Part shown: piece by piece, positions 16,010 through 24,122 of the stretch
Position numbering within the stretch: position 1 is the stretch's first letter
Layout: every line of letters starts with the position of its first letter
Assembly (NCBI GenBank): GCA_021372945.1
Contig: JAJFTK010000009.1
Span: forward strand, 1-37,085
Reading direction: 5' to 3'
Source of the DNA: Planctomycetaceae bacterium
GTDB lineage: Bacteria; Planctomycetota; Phycisphaerae; Sedimentisphaerales; Anaerohalosphaeraceae
DNA length: 37,085 bases
Position numbers and translations under genes: made by a program
Notes under the pieces: generated by a model
Database searches by the model: none
Told to the model about the DNA's origin: nothing
The model's input: the letters and a program-made list of their open reading frames with translations, nothing else

Positions 16010-18790
16010 CTATTGCTGCGGCGCTATCCAACAGGCGGCATCCTGATAGGCCGTCAACGTTCCAATGGACGAGGTCAACGTCCCGCTGGTAACAGACTTG
16101 GTCTGCTGGTTATACCATTGGCCGGTTGAAGTGTTGTAGTACTTCACGATGTACGTACCGTTGGGCAGCCCGCTGATGGTAAGCGTGGGACCGACTGAAT
16201 AGCCCATCTTGTTGCGGAGCCACGCGAAGCGGTCATGACCCGCAGTGACCGCCAGCGTTTCGACGCTCGATCCGGCATTGGCGGAGCCGACGGTCAATTC
16301 GGCATTGTCGCGCATCATTTCGGCCAGGAACGTCGCTGCGGCGGAGAATTGATAATTGTCGCCGTTTTGCTCAAAATAATCCCACCACCATGTTTGCGGC
16401 AAGATTGGCGTCGCCGAAAACATGCCGTACCAGAGGCCGCGGTGCAACCCGTCCACCATTGCCGAATGCGGTTCATCACGCGGCTCACCGCTGGTGTAGC
16501 CGAATTCGCCAAGCACGTGCGGCTTACCATAGCGGGCCTCATATGTACTTTGAATGATGGTGGGAAACTGCGAAGGGTCAAACTTCTCCGGCCACTGGTT
16601 GCGATACGGGTGCGTCTGCGAAAAATCGATCGCGGGCATATCCCAGAAGCCCGTCGTTTCATAACCCGTGCAGCTTGTAGTCACGCTATGGCCGAAAGGA
16701 TCGATGCTCTTGATATAGGGCGTCATTTCGTTGTGCCAGCTTACAATATTTGACTGCGGAACGCCGTAATGGACAATCGCCGCATCGATCTCATTCCAGA
16801 ACTCAAACGCCGCGACATTTGGGCTATAGCCCCAGCGAGCCACGATGTAGCGCAGCTTCTTCTTGTATTGCGCCTTGGCGGCGGCGGACGTGAAGAAATC
16901 GGTCGGGCTTGCACACATTCCGCCGTTTGCGGCATTATAAGGATTCAGCGCCCAGCCCATCGTCGGATCGGTCGAAGCCGCGTCAAGCACGCTGGACATA
17001 TCAAATGAAATTGTCAGGTGTATCCCGCTTTGCTGCGCAAGGTTCACCGCGTTGTCAAGTCTCTGCGAAATCGATTGGTTATAACGGCCAAGACCATCTG
17101 TGGTGCCTTCGAGCGGAACATTGTAAGGATTGCTCATCATGACACGGACATAATTGCAGCCCAGCGTGTTGAGCAGTGGAAACAGGCGGTCGTACGTATA
17201 GCCGCCCTGCTCCCAGCCGATATTCTCTCCGATGCCGCGAAACCGTCTGCCCGAATCGAACATGAACGTGAAGTGGGATGAAGGATTTATCCGCAGGAAG
17301 CCGTCTTTGGCTGAGTCAATAACATCCAAGGTAAACACATCCGAAGTCATCGTTAAGACAGAGGCCTGGTAAACATCGATCCAATAGGAATGCGCGCCCG
17401 CCAGTCGCGGCGTGTAGCGGCACTGCCACCGCGAATTGCCGGGCCCGCCGCTGACGTAAAAACATGGAACGATCGCGAAGGCGCCGCCCGGCTGCAGGAT
17501 GATCGCATCCATGCGGATATCATCGGGATTATAAGGATTCGAGCAGCTTGCCGATGTGCCGATGTCAATAAAGACAGGGTCGTATTTGCTGACATTATCC
17601 GTTTGGGCCGCTACAATAATCGGACCTGTCGAAAACCTCCAGACCGGCCCCTTGTAGATGCCTGAGTCCAGAACTTCATCCAGCCGCCAGTAATAGGTCA
17701 TGTTGGGATTCATTGTTGGCGGCATAAATGAAGCTGCAGTTTGATTGCCGCGAAATTCGGGCGGCGCTTGCGTATAAAACCTGCAGGCAAAATCGGCAAA
17801 GTCCGCCAAGTCGACGCTGCCGCTCTGGTCAAAATCGAAATCCGCACTCGAGGAAAGCCACTGCTGCGCGAATGCAGCGGTATCATCGATGTCAACCACG
17901 CCATTTACATCGAAGTCAAACGGAATGCGGGCGGCGGCATTTACGGCGTCATAGCTGGTGCCGAAATAGACATCATGACTGAGCGCGCTTACGCCGACGG
18001 ACCATGACAAGCTCGCATTCAATCCTACGCCCGCTGAAAGGTCCGGCGGAGTGGGATTCCAGGCGTACTCCGCATTAGGCAGCGAGGCGGTAATCTCGGT
18101 ATGGCCCGAGGTGTTGACCGTAAACGCGTACGTCGCGCGCGGGTCGCCGTTGTAGAAGGTGAGCTGACCGGCGGCCATATAGCCGTACATTTCATTGGCG
18201 ACGCCTACGGCATCGGTATTGGTGATGACGAGTTTGCCTTGGGTGATATTCATGTGCGCAGAGCCGCTGCCCATGACGACCTTGGAGGTAATGAGAACGT
18301 CGCCGTTGAGGTTGACGGTCCCGCTTGCGCCGCTGTAACCGACATAAATCCATCCGCTAACGTGGTTAAAGATGCCGCCGGTCATCGTCAAGTTCCCAAT
18401 GCCGGAACCTCCGTCGCCGATAACTATGTCACCGCCGATCGAAACGGTCCCGCCGCTGACGGCTGCGTTGCCGTTGCCGCCCGATTGGCCGAGACGAAAG
18501 CCGCCAGTCAGGTTCAGGCTGCCGCCGGTCATGACGAGGTCGGCTCGGCCGCTGTAACCTATCCACATCGATCGTCCCCTTGCGGTCACGGTTGAATCGA
18601 TGAGGGCTTCGTTGCCCAGGCCCTGGCCGCGCATAATGGGGTCATCAGTGTTTAGCGGCACACGCGGCGACCAGTTGGCCGAATTGCTCCAGAGATGACT
18701 GCCTCCGGCGTAGTTCCACTCATTCCAACTATACGCCTCAGCTGTAAGCAGGACCAGGCAAAGCAATGCCAATACGCTGTATAATTTCAT
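16010..18790 (-). CDS. Secreted GH5-type glycoside hydrolase with DUF5060-like and dockerin-like parts
   Basis: 926 aa, ribosome site GAGGG before ATG 18790. Order: signal peptide (1-20); a repeat-rich beta module (about 22-240) opening with WNYAGGSHLWSNSANW; a fibronectin-like domain (about 245-390) interrupted at 291-340 by two EF-hand dockerin-like repeats (FDFDVNGVVDIDD and FDFDQSGSVDLAD); a DUF5060-like domain (about 395-490); a TIM barrel (about 498-830); a C-terminal beta domain. Catalytic candidates are acid/base Glu667 in FEFWNEID and nucleophile Glu762 in HVLGEFGY, the clan A pattern. With the neighbouring beta-mannosidase and GH130, an endo-beta-mannanase is the most likely activity, but cellulase-type alternatives remain. 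It is 85 nt behind the mannosidase gene and has its own candidate promoter. Confidence 0.75.
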   Translation of the reverse strand: MKLYSVLALLCLVLLTAEAYSWNEWNYAGGSHLWSNSANWSPRVPLNTDDPIMRGQGLGNEALIDSTVTARGRSMWIGYSGRADLVMTGGSLNLTGGFRLGQSGGNGNAAVSGGTVSIGGDIVIGDGGSGIGNLTMTGGIFNHVSGWIYVGYSGASGTVNLNGDVLITSKVVMGSGSAHMNITQGKLVITNTDAVGVANEMYGYMAAGQLTFYNGDPRATYAFTVNTSGHTEITASLPNAEYAWNPTPPDLSAGVGLNASLSWSVGVSALSHDVYFGTSYDAVNAAARIPFDFDVNGVVDIDDTAAFAQQWLSSSADFDFDQSGSVDLADFADFACRFYTQAPPEFRGNQTAASFMPPTMNPNMTYYWRLDEVLDSGIYKGPVWRFSTGPIIVAAQTDNVSKYDPVFIDIGTSASCSNPYNPDDIRMDAIILQPGGAFAIVPCFYVSGGPGNSRWQCRYTPRLAGAHSYWIDVYQASVLTMTSDVFTLDVIDSAKDGFLRINPSSHFTFMFDSGRRFRGIGENIGWEQGGYTYDRLFPLLNTLGCNYVRVMMSNPYNVPLEGTTDGLGRYNQSISQRLDNAVNLAQQSGIHLTISFDMSSVLDAASTDPTMGWALNPYNAANGGMCASPTDFFTSAAAKAQYKKKLRYIVARWGYSPNVAAFEFWNEIDAAIVHYGVPQSNIVSWHNEMTPYIKSIDPFGHSVTTSCTGYETTGFWDMPAIDFSQTHPYRNQWPEKFDPSQFPTIIQSTYEARYGKPHVLGEFGYTSGEPRDEPHSAMVDGLHRGLWYGMFSATPILPQTWWWDYFEQNGDNYQFSAAATFLAEMMRDNAELTVGSANAGSSVETLAVTAGHDRFAWLRNKMGYSVGPTLTISGLPNGTYIVKYYNTSTGQWYNQQTKSVTSGTLTSSIGTLTAYQDAACWIAPQQ

Positions 18791-18826
18791 ATGCCCTCAT
18801 CAGTGTGCCGCTATTCGTAAGCTGTA

Positions 18827-18861
18827 ATTATATGAAATCAGCCGCATTTCCAAAATGGACT
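18827..18861 (-). promoter_or_regulatory. Promoter of the GH5 gene with shared AGTCCATT motif
   Basis: On the minus strand AGTCCATT (18861-18854) is followed by the hexamer TTTTGG (18855-18850), 17 nt and a perfect TATAAT (18832-18827), about 37 nt before the GH5 start. The same octamer stands upstream of three other secreted-protein genes in this window. Confidence 0.45.
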
Positions 18862-18875
18862 ATATTGTTATTCTG

Positions 18876-20864
18876 TCAGTTCTTGCTGTTGTCCCGCCGG
18901 AATATCTCGCCGATGGCCAGCGCCGCCGGCTTCGGATTGCCTTCAAAATCGATAATCGACGTATTGGCCGGGCACGGATACGAGTCGTGTCCCATCCAGA
19001 TGATAATTCCGCCGCATCGCGGGAAACGGTCTTTGCAGGCCTTGACAGCAATTGAAAGGGCCTTAGCCTGCCTTGCTTGCCCCCAGGCGACATACTCGTC
19101 CAGATCCCGCGGCAACCGCCCTTTTTCCATGATAAATTCGGACCATTCCGTCCACCACGCCGCGCGCCTCCACAGCGGGTTTTCGACGCTGCACGGGAAT
19201 TCCGCGCTGTCACCCTTATACTTGCGAATCAGTTCCACCGAACACGGGCCCGGGGCGCCAGTTTCGGAACGGAAAAGCGCATCGTCCTTTTGCCAGTATG
19301 GGCGCCAGTCCTTTTCGAGGTCCGGCCCGGCCTTCCACGGACCGTGAACGTCCCAATGAACCTGCTTGCCGAAGTCTTTGGCATCGGCACAATAAGACGG
19401 CCCGGACGGTGACGATGTCAGGAATCGGCGGCCCGGGTCCATTTCCCTTACAATCTGAGCGAATCGAGTGATTAGCTTATCGTTGATGGTGATTGGCAGA
19501 GAATTCGAACCCTGTTCCTGCAACTCATTGCCGCCGGACCAGAGAATGAGGCTTGCATGATGCCTGCGGCGCTCGATGAATGACCGTGCGATAGATGTGA
19601 GCTCCTCGATGCTCTTGTCGTCAGTGGGCGGATTGCTGTCGCCAAATCCCGAGGATGAAACCGGAAATTCCTGCCACACGAGGATACCCAGTTCATCGCA
19701 CAAATCATAGAAGCATTCCTTTTCAAGGAACGCTCCGCCCCAGACACGCACGATGTTAAAGCCCAAGTCGCGGTAGAGTTCGAGCCGCTTGCGATATTCG
19801 CTCTCGGAGACATCCGCGAAATTAGGGCGAATCGGCGTCCAGTTGGCACCCTGCAAAAAAAACGGTTCACCGTTGCAGACAGAGAGCCACGGATCAGCGT
19901 CATTGCGCGAATCTTCACACTTGTGCCATTCGATATGACGAAAACCAATGCGGCGTTCGAGCACATCGTGGACATGGCCTGCAGGATCTTTCAGACTGAT
20001 ACGCACCGTATAAAGCGGCTGCTCGCCAAGGCCATTTGGATACCAGAGCTTTATGGGTAAAGCATCCCAGCAAAGACCCGTGGTATTGAATTCATTTAAA
20101 GATAAAGAAGCGGATTGAATTGCCTGCCCCGCTTCGGATAATTCTGCCTCAACAGTGTAATCAGATGGGCCGCATGCTTTGCCTGTAACGGCAAGCTGGC
20201 CCGACAGCGATATGGGGTCTGCGCCTGCAGTAAAGTTGACATCCTGCAATTCCGCAGCATCGCCCGCTTCAAGGTAGATGCCGTCCCAGATACCGATTTG
20301 AACAAGCCTGCTGGTCCAGTCCCAGAAATAGTTAAAGCGCGGTTTCCAGTCGGTCATTTTCGAGGTCCATCCAAACTGGCCGAGCCATCGCGGCGGGCAT
20401 TCAAAGACAACCTGCAGGACATTGCCGGACGGCTGCAGATCGCCTGTCAGGTCAATCGTATACGTCAAATGGCTGTTCTTGAATCGCAAGATCTCGCGGA
20501 AGTTGAGCCGGATAGAGCCGCAGTAATCAAGGCCGAGGCAGCGCAAGCGAAACTGTTTGCCGAAAGTAAGCCATTCGTCCGGAATACGAGCCTCATAGAT
20601 CCAATGGCGGTTTTCGACCCATTCGCACAGGCGGGCGTTGAGGCCATAGTTCCAGTCGGGCAAGAAGGCCGCATCCAACAGCGCCTTCTGCACCGAACCG
20701 GGTACGGCGGCCGGTATAGGCCTGATTTCAGCCGTGGCCGCGGCCCCGGGCGACGCGGTAACATCGTCCTTCTCGATGTGAACGCTCTTGACGAGGTTCC
20801 ATTCAAAAGGATTAAAACCCGCCAGCACCCACTGCAATTCAGATAGATCGAATATATGTTTAAT
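18876..20864 (-). CDS. GH2-family beta-mannosidase, probable ATT start
   Basis: 662 aa if started at ATT 20864-20862. No ATG or GTG exists in the space available: the in-frame TGA at 20876-20874 lies inside the TGAGGA ribosome site, which is 6 nt before the ATT. The result (M)KHIFDLSELQWVLAGFNPFE restores a family-like N-terminus. The first conventional candidate, TTG 20837, has no ribosome site. Domains: sugar-binding jelly roll (about 10-200), immunoglobulin-like (about 205-310), TIM barrel (about 315-660). The acid/base is Glu447 in WSGGNELQEQ and the nucleophile Glu534 in LFRSETGAPG, numbering from ATT. It cleaves terminal beta-mannose from oligosaccharides. No signal peptide, so probably cytoplasmic, fed by the ABC importer. 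It lies 29 nt behind a UroD-like gene. Confidence 0.85.
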   Translation of the reverse strand: MKHIFDLSELQWVLAGFNPFEWNLVKSVHIEKDDVTASPGAAATAEIRPIPAAVPGSVQKALLDAAFLPDWNYGLNARLCEWVENRHWIYEARIPDEWLTFGKQFRLRCLGLDYCGSIRLNFREILRFKNSHLTYTIDLTGDLQPSGNVLQVVFECPPRWLGQFGWTSKMTDWKPRFNYFWDWTSRLVQIGIWDGIYLEAGDAAELQDVNFTAGADPISLSGQLAVTGKACGPSDYTVEAELSEAGQAIQSASLSLNEFNTTGLCWDALPIKLWYPNGLGEQPLYTVRISLKDPAGHVHDVLERRIGFRHIEWHKCEDSRNDADPWLSVCNGEPFFLQGANWTPIRPNFADVSESEYRKRLELYRDLGFNIVRVWGGAFLEKECFYDLCDELGILVWQEFPVSSSGFGDSNPPTDDKSIEELTSIARSFIERRRHHASLILWSGGNELQEQGSNSLPITINDKLITRFAQIVREMDPGRRFLTSSPSGPSYCADAKDFGKQVHWDVHGPWKAGPDLEKDWRPYWQKDDALFRSETGAPGPCSVELIRKYKGDSAEFPCSVENPLWRRAAWWTEWSEFIMEKGRLPRDLDEYVAWGQARQAKALSIAVKACKDRFPRCGGIIIWMGHDSYPCPANTSIIDFEGNPKPAALAIGEIFRRDNSKN

Positions 20865-20876
20865 ACGTCGTCCTCA
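20862..20876 (-). promoter_or_regulatory. Ribosome site and rare ATT start of the mannosidase gene
   Basis: Read on the minus strand: TGAGGA (20876-20871), CGACGT spacer, ATT (20864-20862), then AAA CAT ATA TTC GAT. The in-frame TGA bounds the gene on the 5' side. A rare ATT start (as known for infC) or a one-base change from ATG would both explain it. Confidence 0.55.
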
Positions 20877-20893
20877 CTGATTTAGCTGTCTCA

Positions 20894-21946
20894 TCATTCT
20901 CTTGCCGCAGCGATCATCGCCAAATAGTTCTCATCGGGGATATAGTCCGGCACGCTGTTGCCGGTACCGAGGGCGTAAGCCCCGTGTTCGATGGAACGCG
21001 CGAGCATCTTCCGTGCCCGATGAAAAACCATCTCCGGCGTGCCATTGGCCATAAAATCAATATCCAGGCCGCCTAAAATCGCTATACGATCGTGATAGGT
21101 GTCGTACGCCTGCTCGACCGGCAGAATGCCGTCCTCGAAAGAGTGCTTTCCATCATAGCCGATTTCATTGATAATATCATCCATCATGCAGGAGAGATTT
21201 CCGCACGAATGCAGTATGGCCGGTCTGCCTTTGGCATGGGCCATCGCGACAATCTTCTTGTGCCAGGGCACTACGTATTTTCGCATATCGGCGGCTGAAA
21301 GCATCGTCTGGGTCTTAAATCCCCAGTCATCATTGCCAATAATCGCGCCGACCGTATCATACTCTAAGCAGATTTCATAATACTTCAGCAGCCGCGAGCC
21401 GATCGCATCAAAAACAGCTTGCGCTAGCGTCCGATTATCCGCCAGCATGTAGCACACATTTTCAAAACCGATCAGTTGGATGGCCGTTTCAAGCAGCCCA
21501 TACGGCCCGAACACGATGATCTTCATATTGCCGAACAAATACGAACGCAGCTCATCGAGCTTGTCGTAATCAAATTGCTGCGGGTCGGGCCAGGGGTAAG
21601 CTTCAAACGAGGGCCAGTCGCTGATCATCGCACCGGCATTGAGCGAAATAGTCTGGCGATGATCGATCTGGCCGATTGGAAAATAAAAATCAGAGCCGTG
21701 CAGCGTAACATAATCATAGCCGGCATTGCGATAGGCCATCAGAGTTAACGCGTTCGTGCCGTACTGTTTTGTCTGCGGCCAATCTTTCGCCTCGGGCGCA
21801 AGCATGCACTGAATGCGCGCATTCATCGCAAACTCAAACAGCGTGGACCTTGAAGGTTTTTGTCTGCGCAATACCTTTAGAAGGTTTTCAAAATCGGGTT
21901 CGCGCTTAACCGGCCCCTGCCACCATTTGGAAATATCCGTTATCAT
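20894..21946 (-). CDS. UroD/MtaA-like protein, third of the operon trio
   Basis: 350 aa. Uroporphyrinogen decarboxylase superfamily barrel. IILHSCGN-type segment (PAILHSCGNL) supplies the HxC zinc ligands known from cobalamin-dependent methyltransferases such as MtaA. The distal Cys of that family is absent; the C-terminal block reads ALGTGNSVPDYIPDENYLAM. True heme-pathway UroD substrate residues are not evident, so heme synthesis is unlikely. ATG overlaps the preceding gene as ATGA. Being inside a sugar importer/glycosidase operon, it could act on a methylated or otherwise modified sugar, but this is speculation. No corrinoid protein is encoded in the window. Confidence 0.75.
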   Translation of the reverse strand: MITDISKWWQGPVKREPDFENLLKVLRRQKPSRSTLFEFAMNARIQCMLAPEAKDWPQTKQYGTNALTLMAYRNAGYDYVTLHGSDFYFPIGQIDHRQTISLNAGAMISDWPSFEAYPWPDPQQFDYDKLDELRSYLFGNMKIIVFGPYGLLETAIQLIGFENVCYMLADNRTLAQAVFDAIGSRLLKYYEICLEYDTVGAIIGNDDWGFKTQTMLSAADMRKYVVPWHKKIVAMAHAKGRPAILHSCGNLSCMMDDIINEIGYDGKHSFEDGILPVEQAYDTYHDRIAILGGLDIDFMANGTPEMVFHRARKMLARSIEHGAYALGTGNSVPDYIPDENYLAMIAAARE

Positions 21947-23094
21947 GACTGATACCTGCCGTAAGTTCGTGCCGTCTCAACCATCGCAAAGAGATTCTCA
22001 TCGGGTGTATCGCGGCCGCATTGGTCGGCCGTTGACAGAATAAAACGGCCGTTTGCCGCCGCATCATCGATCGCTTTCTTGCTTGCCGCGACCACATCGT
22101 CAACCGAGCCGTTGAGCATCACATTTACCGTATGCAGATTGCCTTTCAGCACGATCCTATCGCCGTAGAGTTTTTTCAAAACCGCCAGATCGCAGTCGCC
22201 CATTGGCGGTGACTCAAGCGGATCGATCACACTAAGAGTTGTTTCCTGCGCAAAGATCTTTACTAGTTCGGCCTCCGGACCGCAAGAATGAACATGCGTG
22301 GGAATCCCCGCATCGGTCGCCAGTTCAATAACGCGCTTGACGGCGGGAAAGGCCAACTGCCGGAAGATATCCACGGTTTGATAGACTAGCGTTCCCGAAC
22401 CGCCGACACAGAGGAAATCCGGTCTGACCTCGAGCTGCATGATCCTATTGAACCGCTGCTCGGCCGCTTCGACACGCTCGCGGGCCCACCGGTCGTGTTG
22501 ATCCGGGTTATCATAATACCTGTAGATGTCTTCGGGACTGCACAACGGATTTGTAAACGTAACAAACACGCCGACGAGACCCTGCTCGCCCATGAGCTGC
22601 TTGACGCGCTTGAGGCCTTCGGGTCCGACATCGACCGGCCGGACACCTTCGAGAGGTTCCCACCTGTCAGGGACTTGCGGCAAACCGATTCGCTGCGGCT
22701 CGACACACACGGTTGGAGGATTGTCGCGGCAAAATACGGTGACATACGAGCGCCATTCTATTTGACGTTGACGCTGCCGATATTGCTGCGTGACGATGCG
22801 TTCGTTCGTACGCTGAACGATGGCCGTTTGCCATTCACGCTCCTGCTGCATTTCCTCGGCAAACGTGAGCGGAAAATAACCATCCATAACGGCATCGATA
22901 TCAAAGTATTTGGCGGCTTCGATATAGGCTTCCCAAATCGGCGGGTCGTTATAAAGATAGAGGTCCCAGAACGGCTTGCCCGTAAGCCTGGCCGGAATCA
23001 TGTTTGAAAAATCGGGCGCAACAGGCACGCGATCGGGAATCTTGCCCGACATAACGGTCAGCAGACGCTCACGATGGGTTACTTGCTTCTTCAT
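21943..23094 (-). CDS. UroD/MtaA-like protein with complete HxC...C triad
   Basis: 383 aa from ATG 23094, which overlaps the previous stop as ATGA. The frame continues to 23112 but that would add residues inside the neighbour. N-terminal VTHRERLLTVMSGKIPDRVP is the standard UroD-family start. THVHSCGPEAELV carries His-x-Cys, and STADQCGRDTPDENLF carries the distal Cys, so all three putative zinc ligands of MtaA-type methyltransferases are present, unlike its two neighbours. This makes it the best candidate in the trio for an active methyltransferase or demethylase. The substrate is unknown. Coupled at both ends by 4-nt overlaps. Confidence 0.8.
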   Translation of the reverse strand: MKKQVTHRERLLTVMSGKIPDRVPVAPDFSNMIPARLTGKPFWDLYLYNDPPIWEAYIEAAKYFDIDAVMDGYFPLTFAEEMQQEREWQTAIVQRTNERIVTQQYRQRQRQIEWRSYVTVFCRDNPPTVCVEPQRIGLPQVPDRWEPLEGVRPVDVGPEGLKRVKQLMGEQGLVGVFVTFTNPLCSPEDIYRYYDNPDQHDRWARERVEAAEQRFNRIMQLEVRPDFLCVGGSGTLVYQTVDIFRQLAFPAVKRVIELATDAGIPTHVHSCGPEAELVKIFAQETTLSVIDPLESPPMGDCDLAVLKKLYGDRIVLKGNLHTVNVMLNGSVDDVVAASKKAIDDAAANGRFILSTADQCGRDTPDENLFAMVETARTYGRYQS

Positions 23095-24113
23095 GCCGGC
23101 ATTGAATCCCACGTCCTGAAGACAAGCTCAACGTTGCGCGGATTGGCCCGCGCGCCGAATTCGCTTTGGCCGATCACGCCGCCATTTTGATACAATGCAT
23201 TATAGACGCGTTTTACGGCGGCGACAATCTCGTCAGGGCGACCCTCCGGAAGCAGGTGCTGGCGGTCCATCTCACCCCAGAACGTGATCTTTCCTTTGAA
23301 GCGGAGGCCCAGTTCCTCGATATCCATGCAGAAAAGCTGAGCATTCAAGGCATCGAGCCCAAGTTCCGCAAGGTCGCCGATGATTTCCATCGTGAAGCCG
23401 TCCGAATGCATCATCGCCTTCTTGCCGTGACGGTGCGCGATGTCGATGTAATCCTTATATAGCGGCTTGAAAACCCGGCGCCACATCGTCGGCGATATCA
23501 AAAGCGACTGCTGCGAACCCCAGTCATCCATAAACCACAGTGCATCGACCTCCGTGCGGGCCCACAGTTCGAGTTTCTCGACATAGAAGGCGTGCACGCG
23601 ACCGAGCAGATCAAAGAACTCCGGCGTGCCGCTGGCAAGATCAAGCAGCGTATTTTCGCAGCCGCGGATAAACTGCATGCGTTCAAACGGACGCGGACAG
23701 CAGCCGCCGATCACAAATTTATCCGTCTGCCTGCAAAATGCATTGACCTGGTCGATGTCGATGGTTAATAGCTGCCGCGGAATCCGCACGCGGCTGATAT
23801 CGTCCCACGTTTGCACGATCGGGTCTTTGACCTGGCCCACAATGCCGGCTTCTTCATTCTCCCATACGCAGCCCCATTCGTCTTCGTACGTGCCGACGGC
23901 GAACATATCGCCTTTGGTGATCGGAAGCTCGCTGCACGTAAACGGCGGCCCGCAGATATCGTCAGGATAGAGCCTCTGGATTCGCTTAACGTCGTCGGGA
24001 TGATGGATCGTCGCCCAGGGCAGCAGCCCCATCTGGCGCGGGATCCGCGCAGGGCCCTCAAACTCAAGAGCTTTGTGTACAAGGGTTCGTGATGACATGG
24101 AATTTTTGGACAC
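23091..24113 (-). CDS. UroD-like protein, first of the trio, zinc ligands lost
   Basis: 340 aa from GTG 24113, with AGGA 7 nt upstream overlapping the permease stop. ATG 24098 is a later alternative. UroD-family barrel (LVHKALEFEGPARIPRQMGL near the start, LWFMDDWGSQQSLLISPTMW in the middle). The HxC site reads MMHSDGFTME, with Cys replaced by Asp, and the distal site (GQSEFGARANPRNVEL) has no Cys. It therefore probably does not use zinc-thiolate chemistry and may bind a substrate differently or be a non-catalytic partner of its neighbours. Gap of 9 nt to the permease gene and a 4-nt overlap with the next UroD-like gene. Confidence 0.75.
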   Translation of the reverse strand: MSKNSMSSRTLVHKALEFEGPARIPRQMGLLPWATIHHPDDVKRIQRLYPDDICGPPFTCSELPITKGDMFAVGTYEDEWGCVWENEEAGIVGQVKDPIVQTWDDISRVRIPRQLLTIDIDQVNAFCRQTDKFVIGGCCPRPFERMQFIRGCENTLLDLASGTPEFFDLLGRVHAFYVEKLELWARTEVDALWFMDDWGSQQSLLISPTMWRRVFKPLYKDYIDIAHRHGKKAMMHSDGFTMEIIGDLAELGLDALNAQLFCMDIEELGLRFKGKITFWGEMDRQHLLPEGRPDEIVAAVKRVYNALYQNGGVIGQSEFGARANPRNVELVFRTWDSMPA

Positions 24114-24122
24114 GTTTTTTTC

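Noticed and set aside
20837..20839. TTG as start of the beta-mannosidase
   Set aside because: No ribosome site before it and it loses family-like N-terminal residues, whereas ATT 20864 has ideal spacing to TGAGGA.
20894..24113. UroD-like genes as the heme-biosynthesis gene hemE
   Set aside because: Several diverged copies lie in a sugar operon, with HxC zinc-site features and no other heme genes nearby; family relation only.
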